A DNA stretch of 64,000 nt from Armatimonadetes bacterium DC. GTDB taxonomy: Bacteria; Armatimonadota; Fimbriimonadia; Fimbriimonadales; GBS-DC. The notes under the pieces are model-generated. The model ran no database searches, was not told the origin of the DNA, and saw nothing but the letters and a program-made list of their open reading frames with translations. Below are positions 16,186 to 24,255 of the stretch, piece after piece (the first letter of the stretch is position 1; each line of letters opens with the position of its first letter). The position numbers and the translations under genes were made by a program. The stretch is taken from NCBI GenBank assembly GCA_001442985.1, contig LDYB01000014.1, positions 1-64,000 on the forward strand, read 5' to 3'.

Positions 16186-17568
16186 TTAGCCCCCGCCCTC
16201 CTTCTTCGCCTGTTCCAGGTTGACGAGCGTGCCCATGAGGGTTTTCTCGGCGGTGTTGGTGTCCTGTCCCTGCAGGGCGCGGATGGCTTGAGTGACCTGC
16301 TGGGCTTCCTGCAGGCGTCCCTGCTGGAGCAACAGCGCCTGCGTGCGCTGGAGTTCCTGAAGCGCCTGAGTCTGGTTGAGCTGGTGGGCGCGGAGTCCCA
16401 TGATTGTTTTCTCCAGCGCGCGGGAGGTGAGCGCCACCTGCAGCTCGTTGGCGACGCGCGGGTCTTGCGGCACATTTGCTTTCGCGGGGTCGGTGGTGAA
16501 CTCCAGCACCACATCGTCCGTGAGGGTCTCCACGCGCCCTGTTACGATGTCTTCCCATGTGAGTTTCACTTTCGCGATGCGGTAGATGCCGGCGGGGTGG
16601 TTGGGGAACTCCAGTTCGAACACGGGCGTGAGCGTGCTGCCGCGCTCGGCGTCTACGAGTTGCATCTCCACCGTGCGCCCCTGCAGTTTGTATTCGCCCC
16701 CGAACGCCTGACGCACCTGCACCCAGCGGGCAAGTTGCAGCTCCAGCTTCGGGTTGCGGGCAACAACGGTCATCAGGCGTACCAGCTCCTGCTGGAACAC
16801 TTCGGGAATGCGCTGGGGCTGGTCAATATAGTAATACTTCCCCCCACTGCGGCGGGCGATGCCAGCGAGCAGTTCCTCGTTGTAATCGGGACCAAAGCCA
16901 AGCGCGGTCATGTGGAACCCGAACTCTTTGGCGCGTGCGGCGACGCCCACAATCATGCTGAAATCTTTGATGCCCACGGTTGGCTCGCCGTCGGTGAGCA
17001 AAATGAGGTGCGCCTGATAGCCCGGCAGGTTCACAGAGGTGAGCTGTTGCGTGCCGACCACCAGCGCGTCGTAGAGGTTGGTGGTGTCGCCGACGGTGAG
17101 GCGCATGATGTGGTCTTTGACCAGTTGCTTATTCACAATCTTGCGCGGGGGCATCACCACATCCACCGTGTCGGAGAAGGTCACGATGGACAGCACATCC
17201 TGCTCGGTGAGCTGGTCTACGAGATAGGTGCAGGCTTGCTTGGCGTACTCGAACGGCGCGCCCTCCATCGAGCCGCTGCGGTCCAGCACGAGGCAGAGGT
17301 TGAGCGGGGCGCGTCCGGCAGCGGTCTGGGAGGCGGTAATCTGGATCAGCAAGCCTTCGCGTGCGAGGGTTTGCGCGAGGGCGTACTTGCGTCCCAGCAC
17401 GACTTCCATCGTGAGCGAGGGTTGCGCGGGCGCACCCAGTCCGGGCACTGCCTGCGTACGATTCGGGTCTAACACCGGCATCGAGAAGGCTTGCGTGCGC
17501 ATCGGGTCCGAGGCGCCCATCGCCTGCGTGCGGTTCGGGTCTGCATTAAACTGCTGTGTCCGATCCAT
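16186..17568 (-). CDS. VWA-domain protein with N-terminal RTQ repeats
   Basis: A cytoplasmic von Willebrand factor A protein of 460 aa with no signal peptide. The N-terminal 43 residues carry four copies of a (D/P)-x-RTQ motif at Thr4, Thr14, Thr25 and Thr38. The VWA domain (about 85-265) has a complete MIDAS: DRSGS, the Thr of VGDTTNLYDAL and LLTDGEP. A VWA-associated beta domain follows. The C-terminal helical region has EKTIMG, LQRTQALLL and EKTLMG. Thr-rich motifs of this type are often Ser/Thr-kinase sites read by FHA domains; this is inferred, and no kinase is nearby. GGTGA lies 9 nt upstream of the ATG. Confidence 0.85.
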   Translation of the reverse strand: MDRTQQFNADPNRTQAMGASDPMRTQAFSMPVLDPNRTQAVPGLGAPAQPSLTMEVVLGRKYALAQTLAREGLLIQITASQTAAGRAPLNLCLVLDRSGSMEGAPFEYAKQACTYLVDQLTEQDVLSIVTFSDTVDVVMPPRKIVNKQLVKDHIMRLTVGDTTNLYDALVVGTQQLTSVNLPGYQAHLILLTDGEPTVGIKDFSMIVGVAARAKEFGFHMTALGFGPDYNEELLAGIARRSGGKYYYIDQPQRIPEVFQQELVRLMTVVARNPKLELQLARWVQVRQAFGGEYKLQGRTVEMQLVDAERGSTLTPVFELEFPNHPAGIYRIAKVKLTWEDIVTGRVETLTDDVVLEFTTDPAKANVPQDPRVANELQVALTSRALEKTIMGLRAHQLNQTQALQELQRTQALLLQQGRLQEAQQVTQAIRALQGQDTNTAEKTLMGTLVNLEQAKKEGGG

Positions 17569-17660
17569 AGGATATCTTCACCCTGTGTTTTTAGATTCTG
17601 CGTGGAGGCACGGAGTTCCTGCTGAATGGCGCCCCCTTGATTTTTCGGGCGGGGATGGTG

Positions 17661-17666
17661 TATAAT
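17661..17666 (+). promoter_or_regulatory. -10 box (TATAAT) of tRNA-Cys
   Basis: TATAAT lies 15 nt upstream of the mature tRNA 5' end, giving a leader of about 9 nt for RNase P removal. Confidence 0.6.
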
Positions 17667-17681
17667 TGAGGTGTCCCCAGA

Positions 17682-17757
17682 GGCGCGGTACCCAAGTGGC
17701 CAAGGGGGGGGCCTGCAAAGCCCCTATTCGTGGGTTCGATTCCCACCCGCGCCTCCA
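17682..17757 (+). tRNA. trnC: tRNA-Cys (GCA)
   Basis: A full 76-nt cloverleaf. The acceptor stem is GGCGCGG/CCGCGCC with discriminator T, the U73 identity base of tRNA-Cys, and CCA is encoded. The D stem is CCC/GGG; the anticodon stem GGGGC/GCCCC encloses loop CTGCAAA with anticodon GCA; the T arm is GTGGG-TTCGATT-CCCAC. A run of seven T residues follows directly (17758-17763 onward) and could terminate transcription. Confidence 0.98.
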
Positions 17758-17761
17758 TTTT

Positions 17762-19225
17762 TTATTTTCCGTTCCCCGATTCGGCGGGCGGCGGCGCAGG
17801 CTCGCCCTGAACCGTCACGAACGCATGGAGCCACTGCCCGTCCACATACGCGCTCACCACACCCTGCCCTGCACGCAGTGCGGTGAAGCGCCCCCACTGG
17901 TCTACAAACCCCAGCGCGTTCGGCGTGCCCCACACCACCTCCCATGTGGAGATGGGTTCCTTGCCCCTGTAAACCCGAAACCGCACCTGCTCGCCGACTT
18001 TGAGGTTTACCACAGGCGGCTCCAGTGTGTAAGCGTGGCGCGGGGTTGTGGGGCGCAAGCCCTCGTCGAACACCAGCCATGCGTTGGCAACGGGGCGCTC
18101 CGTGCCGTCGGAGGGGCTGTTGACGATGAGATTGCGCACAACCAGTGTGGTGGAGCCGCCCCCGTCCAGATTGATGGCTTCTATTGCGCCGTAGCGCTTC
18201 ATCAGTTCCGCCAGTTCAGGAAGCGTCGCGCCCTGACTGTGGGGCTGGCGTCCATCCACCGTCAGCCAGAGGACTTCGCCTTTCGCGGTGCGCCCGACAG
18301 CCGTGCGGGGATGGCGTCGCTCGATAAAGTTCGCGCGGTTGAACCCTGCCTGCTCCATCTCCTGCGCGGAAAGGGGCTGCCCGTTGCGCACCAGCCAGGG
18401 ACCGCCTGCCACGGCTTCCTGCACTTCGCGCCACCGCTCTGCGCCGTCGCCCTTGAGGTCAATCCGAATCTGAACGCGGTCGCCGGGCTGGAGCGCGCTC
18501 AGCGCCGCGGCGTGCGCCCCCGTTGCGAACAGCACCCCGCCCGAAAACGGGATGGACGCACTGTTGGCGTTGCGCACTTCGCGCACAATTGCGCTCGCCT
18601 GTGTGCCCACGCGCAGGGGGCGTGTGAGCGCGTCCAGCACCACCGCGACGCCCTGCGTTTCTGCCTGCGCCGTCGCGCCGAAAAAGGCGGTGTTCAGCAC
18701 CACATCGTCGGTGGCTTTTGCGGGTCGGTTCAGCCCCAGCAGGGGTAGTTTCGTGCCGTCGGGCAGGGTGATGTCAGCGTCCAGCACGGGCGCGCCCATC
18801 ACGATTTGCCCTGTGGGCGTCCAGCCGACGGCGGGTCGGTTCGGGAACGGCTCGCTGACCAGCTCGCCCGACACGATACACAGCCCCAGCGGGTCGCCTG
18901 TGTAGGGGAAAAAGTCGGCATTGATCGCCGCCAGGGCGCGATGGCGCCACGCCGCGCGGCTGGTCAGCTCGCGCCCCCGCGACGGGGAGTTGCTCATCAC
19001 CACATCCTCGCCCAGCGCCGCCTGAAATCGCACGAATCGGGAGGGGGTAATCCGCAAGCCCTGTACCGTGAGCGGCGGCTGCTGCCAGATTTCCTGAAAC
19101 AATACCACATTCGGGGCGATGCGTTTCTCGATCTTTTCAGGCGGGCGAGGCTGGGAGAGCGCGCCCAGCAGGCTGAACCCCACGCACGCGCTCAGAAGGG
19201 CAAGCCATCGTGTCGGCGTTCGCAT
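17762..19225 (-). CDS. Secreted phosphodiester glycosidase-family (NAGPA-like) protein
   Basis: The 487-aa product has an N-terminal signal peptide (LALLSACVGFSLLGALS) and a phosphodiester glycosidase domain: AAINADFFPYTGDPLGLCIV near 90-110, VGRTAKGEVLWLTVDGRQPH, and the family hallmark EAINLDGGGSTTLVV near 345. Relatives remove GlcNAc from phosphodiester-linked sugars; bacterial ones may act on wall polymers. An Ig-like or wall-binding segment of about 100 residues ends the protein. GGAG lies 9 nt before the ATG. Its start lies 6 nt downstream of gnd, so both are probably co-transcribed. Confidence 0.9.
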   Translation of the reverse strand: MRTPTRWLALLSACVGFSLLGALSQPRPPEKIEKRIAPNVVLFQEIWQQPPLTVQGLRITPSRFVRFQAALGEDVVMSNSPSRGRELTSRAAWRHRALAAINADFFPYTGDPLGLCIVSGELVSEPFPNRPAVGWTPTGQIVMGAPVLDADITLPDGTKLPLLGLNRPAKATDDVVLNTAFFGATAQAETQGVAVVLDALTRPLRVGTQASAIVREVRNANSASIPFSGGVLFATGAHAAALSALQPGDRVQIRIDLKGDGAERWREVQEAVAGGPWLVRNGQPLSAQEMEQAGFNRANFIERRHPRTAVGRTAKGEVLWLTVDGRQPHSQGATLPELAELMKRYGAIEAINLDGGGSTTLVVRNLIVNSPSDGTERPVANAWLVFDEGLRPTTPRHAYTLEPPVVNLKVGEQVRFRVYRGKEPISTWEVVWGTPNALGFVDQWGRFTALRAGQGVVSAYVDGQWLHAFVTVQGEPAPPPAESGNGK

Positions 19226-19231
19226 AGGGCA

Positions 19232-20143
19232 TCACTCCGAGGCTTTTTTGACGGCGTGTCCGCCGAACGCCTTGCGCAGCTGCGCCAGAAATCGGTACTG
19301 GAACCCCTCGCTATCCTGACTGCGGAAGCGCTCGTGCAGGGCGTGCGTAATCACGGGCGCGGGGCAACCCAGCTCAATCGCCTCCTGCGCCGTCCAGCGA
19401 CCCTCGCCCGAATCAGCCACATAGGGCGCCACCTCCGCCATCTGGGCATCCTCTTTGAGGAAGCCTGCAATCAAATCCAGCAGCCAGCTCCGAATCACCG
19501 TGCCGTAGCGCCACGCCTCCGCCACTTTTGCGAGGTCTATCTGGAACTCGGTTTTGCGCCGTAGCAGTTCAAACCCCTCGGCATAGGCTTGCATAATGCC
19601 GTACTCGATGCCGTTATGAATCATCTTGGCGTAGTGTCCTGCGCCGACAGGTCCCACATGCACCCAGCCTTTGTCGGGCGCAGGCGCGAGGTCGCGCAGC
19701 AGCGGCTCGATTCGTGCGACGACTTCGGGCGCGCCGCCCACCATCAGCCCGTAGCCGTTCTCCAGCCCCCACACGCCTCCAGAGACGCCCACATCGGCAA
19801 ACAGAATGCCGCGCTCCTGCAGGCGCGCCGCATAGCGCATCGAGTCGCGGTAATAACTGTTCGCGCCGTTCACCACCAGGTCGCCCGCGTTTAGCAGTTC
19901 GGCGAACTGGAAGATAGCTTGCTCGGTCGGCTCGCCTGCAGGGTACATAAACCACAGAATTCGGGGCGGTTTCAGCGCCGCAACGGCTTCTTCGGGGGTG
20001 TAAGCGGGCACGATACCGTAGGGAACATGCTCGTCTACGGTGGCGCGTGTTCGGGAGTAGCCCACAACCCGATGCCCACGCTGCGCCAGGCGACGCGCCA
20101 TGTTGCCGCCCATGCGACCCAACCCAATCATGCCAAGTTCCAT
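19232..20143 (-). CDS. gnd: 6-phosphogluconate dehydrogenase, short (GndA/YqeC-type) form
   Basis: Oxidative decarboxylation of 6-phosphogluconate to ribulose 5-phosphate in the cytoplasm. The 303-aa product belongs to the short form, usually NAD-preferring, rather than the 470-aa form. MIGLGRMGGNMARRL is the dinucleotide fold, VGPVGAGHYAKMIHNGIEYG carries the catalytic Lys and substrate contacts, and GEGRWTAQEAIELGCPAPVI is typical of the C-terminal half. The ATG at 20143 is chosen because a TATACT box places +1 one base before it; a longer ORF would reach back through the promoter. It leads the phosphodiester glycosidase gene. Confidence 0.94.
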   Translation of the reverse strand: MELGMIGLGRMGGNMARRLAQRGHRVVGYSRTRATVDEHVPYGIVPAYTPEEAVAALKPPRILWFMYPAGEPTEQAIFQFAELLNAGDLVVNGANSYYRDSMRYAARLQERGILFADVGVSGGVWGLENGYGLMVGGAPEVVARIEPLLRDLAPAPDKGWVHVGPVGAGHYAKMIHNGIEYGIMQAYAEGFELLRRKTEFQIDLAKVAEAWRYGTVIRSWLLDLIAGFLKEDAQMAEVAPYVADSGEGRWTAQEAIELGCPAPVITHALHERFRSQDSEGFQYRFLAQLRKAFGGHAVKKASE

Positions 20144-20150
20144 AGCGTAA

Positions 20151-20156
20151 AGTATA
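20151..20156 (-). promoter_or_regulatory. -10 box (TATACT) of gnd, leaderless type
   Basis: TATACT on the minus strand gives +1 at 20144, one base before the ATG. It is preceded directly by the terminator hairpin of the upstream gene. Confidence 0.55.
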
Positions 20157-20179
20157 CCCCCGCCCTTGTCAGGCGGGGG
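20157..20179 (-). terminator. Hairpin between the dockerin-tail gene and gnd
   Basis: CCCCCGCC and GGCGGGGG pair around a 7-nt loop. On the minus strand the hairpin is followed by TATACTTT, so the weak T tract doubles as the gnd -10 region. The gap to the stop codon is about 40 nt. Confidence 0.5.
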
Positions 20180-20221
20180 CATACAGGAGGTGATAGCCAG
20201 TCAACGGTGGATTCAAGACGC

Positions 20222-21445
20222 TTACAGTTCGTCGCCCTGCGCCCCGAAGTTGAACAACACAATCAGCAGGTCGGCGTCGTCCACGACGCTGTCGCCTGTG
20301 AGGTCAGCAGGGTTGGAACCTGTGGCGCCGAAGGCGAACAGCACAGCGAGCAGGTCGGCGTCGTCTACAATATTATCGCCGTTCACATCCCCGTTGGTCA
20401 GGGTGAAGTTCAGCGTCATGGAGGTGCCTGTGAGGTTCACGCTCTGCTTCTTTTTCAAGCCCGGTGGCAACTCCACCAGCACCTCCGCAGGTCCCTGCCC
20501 TGCAACGGAGACGGCATAGGTTCCATTCGGATAGAGGTTGGTGGTGTAGGTGTCAATCTGCGTGCCGCGTTTGACTTTGATAGTGGCGGTACGCCCGCTG
20601 TAGCTGCCCGTGTAGCCCTCGATAGTGATGGTACCGCCAATAAGCGTAACGGGGGTGGTCGGCGCCCCAATCACTTTCACGCCGAAGATAGCGGGCACGC
20701 CCCCTTCCAGCATGTACCCTGCATAGTCGCCTTCTGAACCGCCCGGCTCATACTGAATAAAATAGTCCATGTTGCAGTCCGTGCCAGGGAGGGGTCCGCA
20801 AACCCATGCGGCGCCGTTGTCCATCAGCAAGCCCAGATAGAAGTTGTAGCGCTGGGGGCAGGTGTTGGCTTCATCCGTAACGCTGGTCTGCACGGTGAAG
20901 ACCTCATTATAGGGGTCGGGATTGGTCGCCAGCCGCCAGACTCCCGCCTGAGGGACAAAGAGATAGTGCGGTCCCTGATTGCTTCGCAGGAAGGTGTGGG
21001 GTGGGGCGTCCGTCGGGTAGGGCGGCAAGCCACCGTCCGACTCCACCCAGTAGCCCTGAATCGTGTAGACCCCTGCAGTCGGGAAGTAGACCATAATCTC
21101 CACACGGCTGACACGGAACTCGCCCACGCCTGAAGGATCGCGCTGGGGGTTGATATTGATATCGTCCAGCACGATAAAATCGCTCGCATAGCCGTAGTAT
21201 TGACCTGAAGTTGCGAACCGACTGTAGAGCGTTACATCCGCTGGGAAGAAATCGCCCGTTGGGTCGCTGGGCGCCCAGCGCGGCTTGAAGGTGGGGATCA
21301 GATCACCCTGCCGAAACACCTTAACAATCTGCACATCGTCCAGCCGCTCGATGAGTTGCCAGCCACCGAGCGGCATCCAGCGGGTTTGAGCGAAAGTGGA
21401 GACCACCAACGCCACTGCCACGCACAAAGTCAAAAAGTGCCTCAT
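20222..21445 (-). CDS. Secreted protein with dockerin-like C-terminal repeats
   Basis: A 407-aa exported protein of unknown function. The N-terminus MRHFLTLCVAVALVVSTFAQ is a signal peptide. The body is all-beta, with WMPLGGWQLIERLDDVQIVK, then SDFIVLDDININPQR, an aromatic-rich middle and an Ig-like segment (TTPVTLIGGTITIEGYTG). The tail has two Ca-loop repeats, GDVNGDNIVDDADLLAVLF and LTGDSVVDDADLLIVLF, but ends GDEL instead of Gly-Cys as in its three relatives in this window. AGGAGG lies 6 nt before the second of two adjacent ATGs, which I take as the start. Its promoter lies within the end of csaB. Confidence 0.82.
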   Translation of the reverse strand: MRHFLTLCVAVALVVSTFAQTRWMPLGGWQLIERLDDVQIVKVFRQGDLIPTFKPRWAPSDPTGDFFPADVTLYSRFATSGQYYGYASDFIVLDDININPQRDPSGVGEFRVSRVEIMVYFPTAGVYTIQGYWVESDGGLPPYPTDAPPHTFLRSNQGPHYLFVPQAGVWRLATNPDPYNEVFTVQTSVTDEANTCPQRYNFYLGLLMDNGAAWVCGPLPGTDCNMDYFIQYEPGGSEGDYAGYMLEGGVPAIFGVKVIGAPTTPVTLIGGTITIEGYTGSYSGRTATIKVKRGTQIDTYTTNLYPNGTYAVSVAGQGPAEVLVELPPGLKKKQSVNLTGTSMTLNFTLTNGDVNGDNIVDDADLLAVLFAFGATGSNPADLTGDSVVDDADLLIVLFNFGAQGDEL

Positions 21446-21470
21446 CATAAGCCTCCTCTGCCCAGGATTG

Positions 21471-22517
21471 CTATCGTATATTATACATCAGACCTGCCTG
21501 TTGGGCGAGATGTTCCAGCAGGGCGGTCGCGCGTTCTTTCAAGGGGTGTACGGTGTCAGGCAGGGTTCGCTGGAGCGCGGGGATTTGGGGTTCAAAAGCA
21601 CGCCATGCCTCCACAAGCGCCTCGCCTGTGAGCGATTGGGGATTCACGAGGGGCATCTCCGTTTGACGCGCCAGCGCCTCCACTTTGGGGTCGTAGGCGA
21701 CGCAGAGCGTCGGGACGGCTTGCGCCAGCGCGAAGATGGCTCCATGCAGGCGCATCGCCACCATCGCGTGCAGGCGCGCCAGCGTGCCCATCAGCTCCGC
21801 AGGATGGCATGGGGGCGACAGCACCGGCGACTCGGCTTCGAGGGCAATCTGTTCACAGAGGGGGCGGTCCTGCGATTCCTGCATCGGCACAAGCAGGGGC
21901 TGATACCCTGCTGCTTTGAGGGCGCACGCCAGCGCAACAAACGCCTCCTTAACCTGCCAGTCGCCCCATGCGCGCGGCGCCAAGCCCACCCACTTGCCTT
22001 CAGTAAGGGGGGAAGCAGGGGGCTTGGGTTCCAGCGCCCATGTGAGGTCGGCATCCACACGCAGAGAAGTGCGCACGCCCAGCGCCCGAAGACGCTCTGC
22101 CGAATCTTCGTCGCGCAGGCTGATCCAGTCCAGTCGGTTCAGCACGCGCCGCACCAGCCAGCGGCTTGTCGCACGCCGAAAGGGACCCATCCCCTGTCCC
22201 ACCAGCCACACAGGCTTGCCTGCACGCCGTCCGCTCTCAATCAGCATCAGGTAGTAAAGCAGCGAGCGCAGGCTGGTAACATCCTGAAGCAGGCTGCCAC
22301 CCCCGAACACGAGCGCGTCCGCCTCCCGAACTGCCTGACGCACAGCGCGAAACGCCATACGCGGCACGGCGCGAACGCCGTAGGTCTGCTCGGTAAACTC
22401 AGGGTCTCCTGACAACACCACACATGCTTGCGGGGGCAATCGCTGAAGCAAACTGGCGAGGCATCCCTCATCGCCCCAGTTGCGATACCCGTAGTAGCCC
22501 ACCAGCAGCAGTCGCAT
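21471..22517 (-). CDS. csaB: Polysaccharide pyruvyl transferase CsaB
   Basis: CsaB adds pyruvate ketals to secondary wall polysaccharide, creating the ligand for S-layer-homology domains. The 348 aa carry the family start MRLLLVGYYGYRNWGDEGCL, the glycine motif GGGSLLQDVTS, WLVGQGMGPF and the C-terminal AMRLHGAIFALAQAVPTLCV. It begins 4 nt after the stop codon of the methyltransferase, so it is the third gene of an envelope operon. No SLH-domain protein is in the window. Confidence 0.93.
   Translation of the reverse strand: MRLLLVGYYGYRNWGDEGCLASLLQRLPPQACVVLSGDPEFTEQTYGVRAVPRMAFRAVRQAVREADALVFGGGSLLQDVTSLRSLLYYLMLIESGRRAGKPVWLVGQGMGPFRRATSRWLVRRVLNRLDWISLRDEDSAERLRALGVRTSLRVDADLTWALEPKPPASPLTEGKWVGLAPRAWGDWQVKEAFVALACALKAAGYQPLLVPMQESQDRPLCEQIALEAESPVLSPPCHPAELMGTLARLHAMVAMRLHGAIFALAQAVPTLCVAYDPKVEALARQTEMPLVNPQSLTGEALVEAWRAFEPQIPALQRTLPDTVHPLKERATALLEHLAQQAGLMYNIR
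21480..21485 (-). promoter_or_regulatory. -10 box (TATAAT) inside the end of csaB
   Basis: TATAAT on the minus strand, formed by the Tyr-Asn codons near the csaB stop. It would start transcription about 28 nt before the dockerin-tail gene. Confidence 0.45.
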
Positions 22518-22521
22518 GCGT

Positions 22522-23271
22522 CTACTTCAACCCCACATAGAACACGCGGTCGGAGCGTCGCTCTGGCGGATGGAGCGTGTAGGCGTCCAGCACTTCCACT
22601 TCCGCAAAGCCTGCCTCGCGCATCATCGTGCGCACCTCGCGCTCGGTGTAGGCGCGCTGGGTGTGAATCTCCCGGAAGTAGCGCTCGGTGTCGCCTTCCT
22701 GCACCCAGAAGTCCATGTAGACGGTGCAGAGGCGCGTTTCGCGGTCATATTCGCTGCGCCAGCGATAGCGCAGGTTGCGCCGCTTGCCCGACTGGTTAAA
22801 AAGTTTTTGCACGAAAGCATACTCCGTGTTCAGGTCAAAGATGAACACGCCCTGCGGGTTGAGATGGCGATACACCCGCCGCATGCATTCGGCGAACCGC
22901 GCAGGGTCGGTGATATTGTTCAGGCTGTCGAACAGGCTCACCACAAGGTCAAAGGTGTAGGGCAGCTCCAGCTCGCTGGCGTCCTGCACGAAGTAGGGGA
23001 TGTTGGAGCCGTGCTGGAGCGTCTTCTGGCGTGCCTGGGCAATCATGGCGGCGGAGCGATCCACACCCATCACCTTGTAGCCGTTGAGGGCAATCAGCTC
23101 GGTGAGGTTGCCCGTGCCACAGCAGAGGTCCAGCACCGTCTCGGCGGTGCGCTCGTAGTGATCCAGCAGGGTTTCCACATAGTGCCACCACCAGATGTAA
23201 GGGATTTCCTCCATCAGGAGGTCGTAGTAGGGCGCGACCGCCTCAAACGGCTCAGATGCGGAAGAGGTCAT
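22522..23271 (-). CDS. Class I SAM-dependent methyltransferase
   Basis: The 249-aa product has a Rossmann-type methyltransferase domain: motif I VLDLCCGTGNLTELI near residue 50, the acidic strand MGVDRSAAMI, YFVQDASELEL, and VVSLFDSLNNI. The substrate is unknown; the position between a LolA-like gene and csaB suggests an envelope role, but this is context only. I take the ATG at 23271 because AAGGA lies 7 nt before it; an ATG at 23286 in the same frame is an alternative. Its 5' end overlaps the previous gene by 20 nt, indicating translational coupling. Confidence 0.9.
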   Translation of the reverse strand: MTSSASEPFEAVAPYYDLLMEEIPYIWWWHYVETLLDHYERTAETVLDLCCGTGNLTELIALNGYKVMGVDRSAAMIAQARQKTLQHGSNIPYFVQDASELELPYTFDLVVSLFDSLNNITDPARFAECMRRVYRHLNPQGVFIFDLNTEYAFVQKLFNQSGKRRNLRYRWRSEYDRETRLCTVYMDFWVQEGDTERYFREIHTQRAYTEREVRTMMREAGFAEVEVLDAYTLHPPERRSDRVFYVGLK

Positions 23272-23923
23272 CGGAGAGTCCTTCATTGACGCGAATATTG
23301 GTGTTGACTGTGCGCCCGCCGAAACGCTGGTCTACATTATACACTTCCACTTTGCTGGGAACCCAGATTCCGGGCGCGGCCTGCACGGGGTCTTTGTATT
23401 CGAATCGGGCTCGATACTTGCCTGTGCGGCTGTACCAGACGCGGCGCACGGTGTAGCGTTTGTCGGGGTCCATCCACACGATGTGCCTGGCGTCGTCGTC
23501 GCCGTAGTTCCACTGGAGCTGGAACACATAGAGCGTAACGCCCCCTTCGCGCTCCTCTTTCTGGAAGACCGCCTCCAGCTGGCGGGCGACCGCAGGCGTG
23601 ATAAAGCCAAAATCCAGCGGCGTCTGACGCTTGCCGGGCGAGTTGGAGACATCCTCTCGCACGCGCTGACCCCCACCCGAAACAAACTTCGTGCCTCCAT
23701 TCAGAATGTAAGTGATGCGTGTGCCCTGTACTTCCGACTCAAGGCGCAGTTTGAGCGGCTCCTTGTAGTAGACAGTCATGCGCTTGAAGCGGTAGGCGTT
23801 GGCGAAGTCTTTGTTGATTTTGCGTAGCTCGCCCAGTCGCACGCCCTCGGCGCGCGCCTCCATCTGAAGGTCGCGCAGTTTATCCTGAACAAACGCCCGG
23901 AAGTCGGGTGCGAACCATCCCAA
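23252..23923 (-). CDS. LolA/LolB-like lipoprotein-sorting-type protein
   Basis: A 223-aa protein with the half-barrel pattern of LolA-like folds: FKRMTVYYKEPLKLRLESEV, then TYILNGGTKFVSGGG, DPDKRYTVRRVWYSRTGKYR, and a final GIWVPSKVEVYNV. These fit proteins that bind lipid or lipoprotein in the periplasm. The visible N-terminus (MGWFAPDFRAFVQDK) is not a signal peptide, which is odd for that role. The start is TTG with GAGGTGA 7 nt upstream. A TACAAT box lies 22 nt before it. First gene of the operon with the methyltransferase and csaB. Confidence 0.65.
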   Translation of the reverse strand: MGWFAPDFRAFVQDKLRDLQMEARAEGVRLGELRKINKDFANAYRFKRMTVYYKEPLKLRLESEVQGTRITYILNGGTKFVSGGGQRVREDVSNSPGKRQTPLDFGFITPAVARQLEAVFQKEEREGGVTLYVFQLQWNYGDDDARHIVWMDPDKRYTVRRVWYSRTGKYRARFEYKDPVQAAPGIWVPSKVEVYNVDQRFGGRTVNTNIRVNEGLSDDLFRI

Positions 23924-23944
23924 TTCCCATCACCTCTACAGGCT

Positions 23945-23950
23945 ATTGTA
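23945..23950 (-). promoter_or_regulatory. -10 box (TACAAT) of the envelope operon
   Basis: TACAAT on the minus strand, +1 near 23938, followed by a GAGGTGA ribosome binding site for the TTG start at 23923. Confidence 0.45.
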
Positions 23951-24018
23951 CCTGATTTGGTGAGAATAGCAGGAATTGGGCTGGCGCTGGTGTAAACTAT
24001 TGCAGGAGGCGAAGAACA

Positions 24019-24255
24019 ATGCCGATGGAAGATGTGGAGATGCGCCGTATGGTGCTTCGCGAGATTAACAAGCGCCACCTGGATACCTCGCTGATGGATG
24101 TGCATGTGATTCACGGGGTGGTCTACATTCGCGGCACGGTGCGGGGTATTCGCGGGCACAATGTGGATGTGAAGCAGGAGCTGGAGATTATCCGTCGCAT
24201 CCTGCGTCAGAAGCCCGGCATCCGCGATGTGGTGGTGGATGCCATCATTCGCTGA
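24019..24255 (+). CDS. Small BON-like domain protein
   Basis: A 78-aa cytoplasmic protein. The pattern I-N-K-R-H-L, VHVIHGVVYIRGTVRGI, VDVKQELEIIRRILRQKPGI and VVVDAIIR follows the alpha-beta-beta-alpha-beta order of BON domains, in which a conserved glycine sits in the middle strand pair. BON domains bind lipid or other envelope ligands; a free BON domain without signal peptide could act as an adaptor. GGAGG lies 9-10 nt before the ATG; TAAACT at 23993-23998 is a possible -10 box. Its end overlaps comF by 17 nt. Confidence 0.7.
   Translation: MPMEDVEMRRMVLREINKRHLDTSLMDVHVIHGVVYIRGTVRGIRGHNVDVKQELEIIRRILRQKPGIRDVVVDAIIR

Noticed and set aside
17569-17660. Additional tRNA or small ORF between the VWA gene and tRNA-Cys
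   Set aside because: No second cloverleaf and no ORF with a ribosome binding site; the gap holds only promoter sequence.
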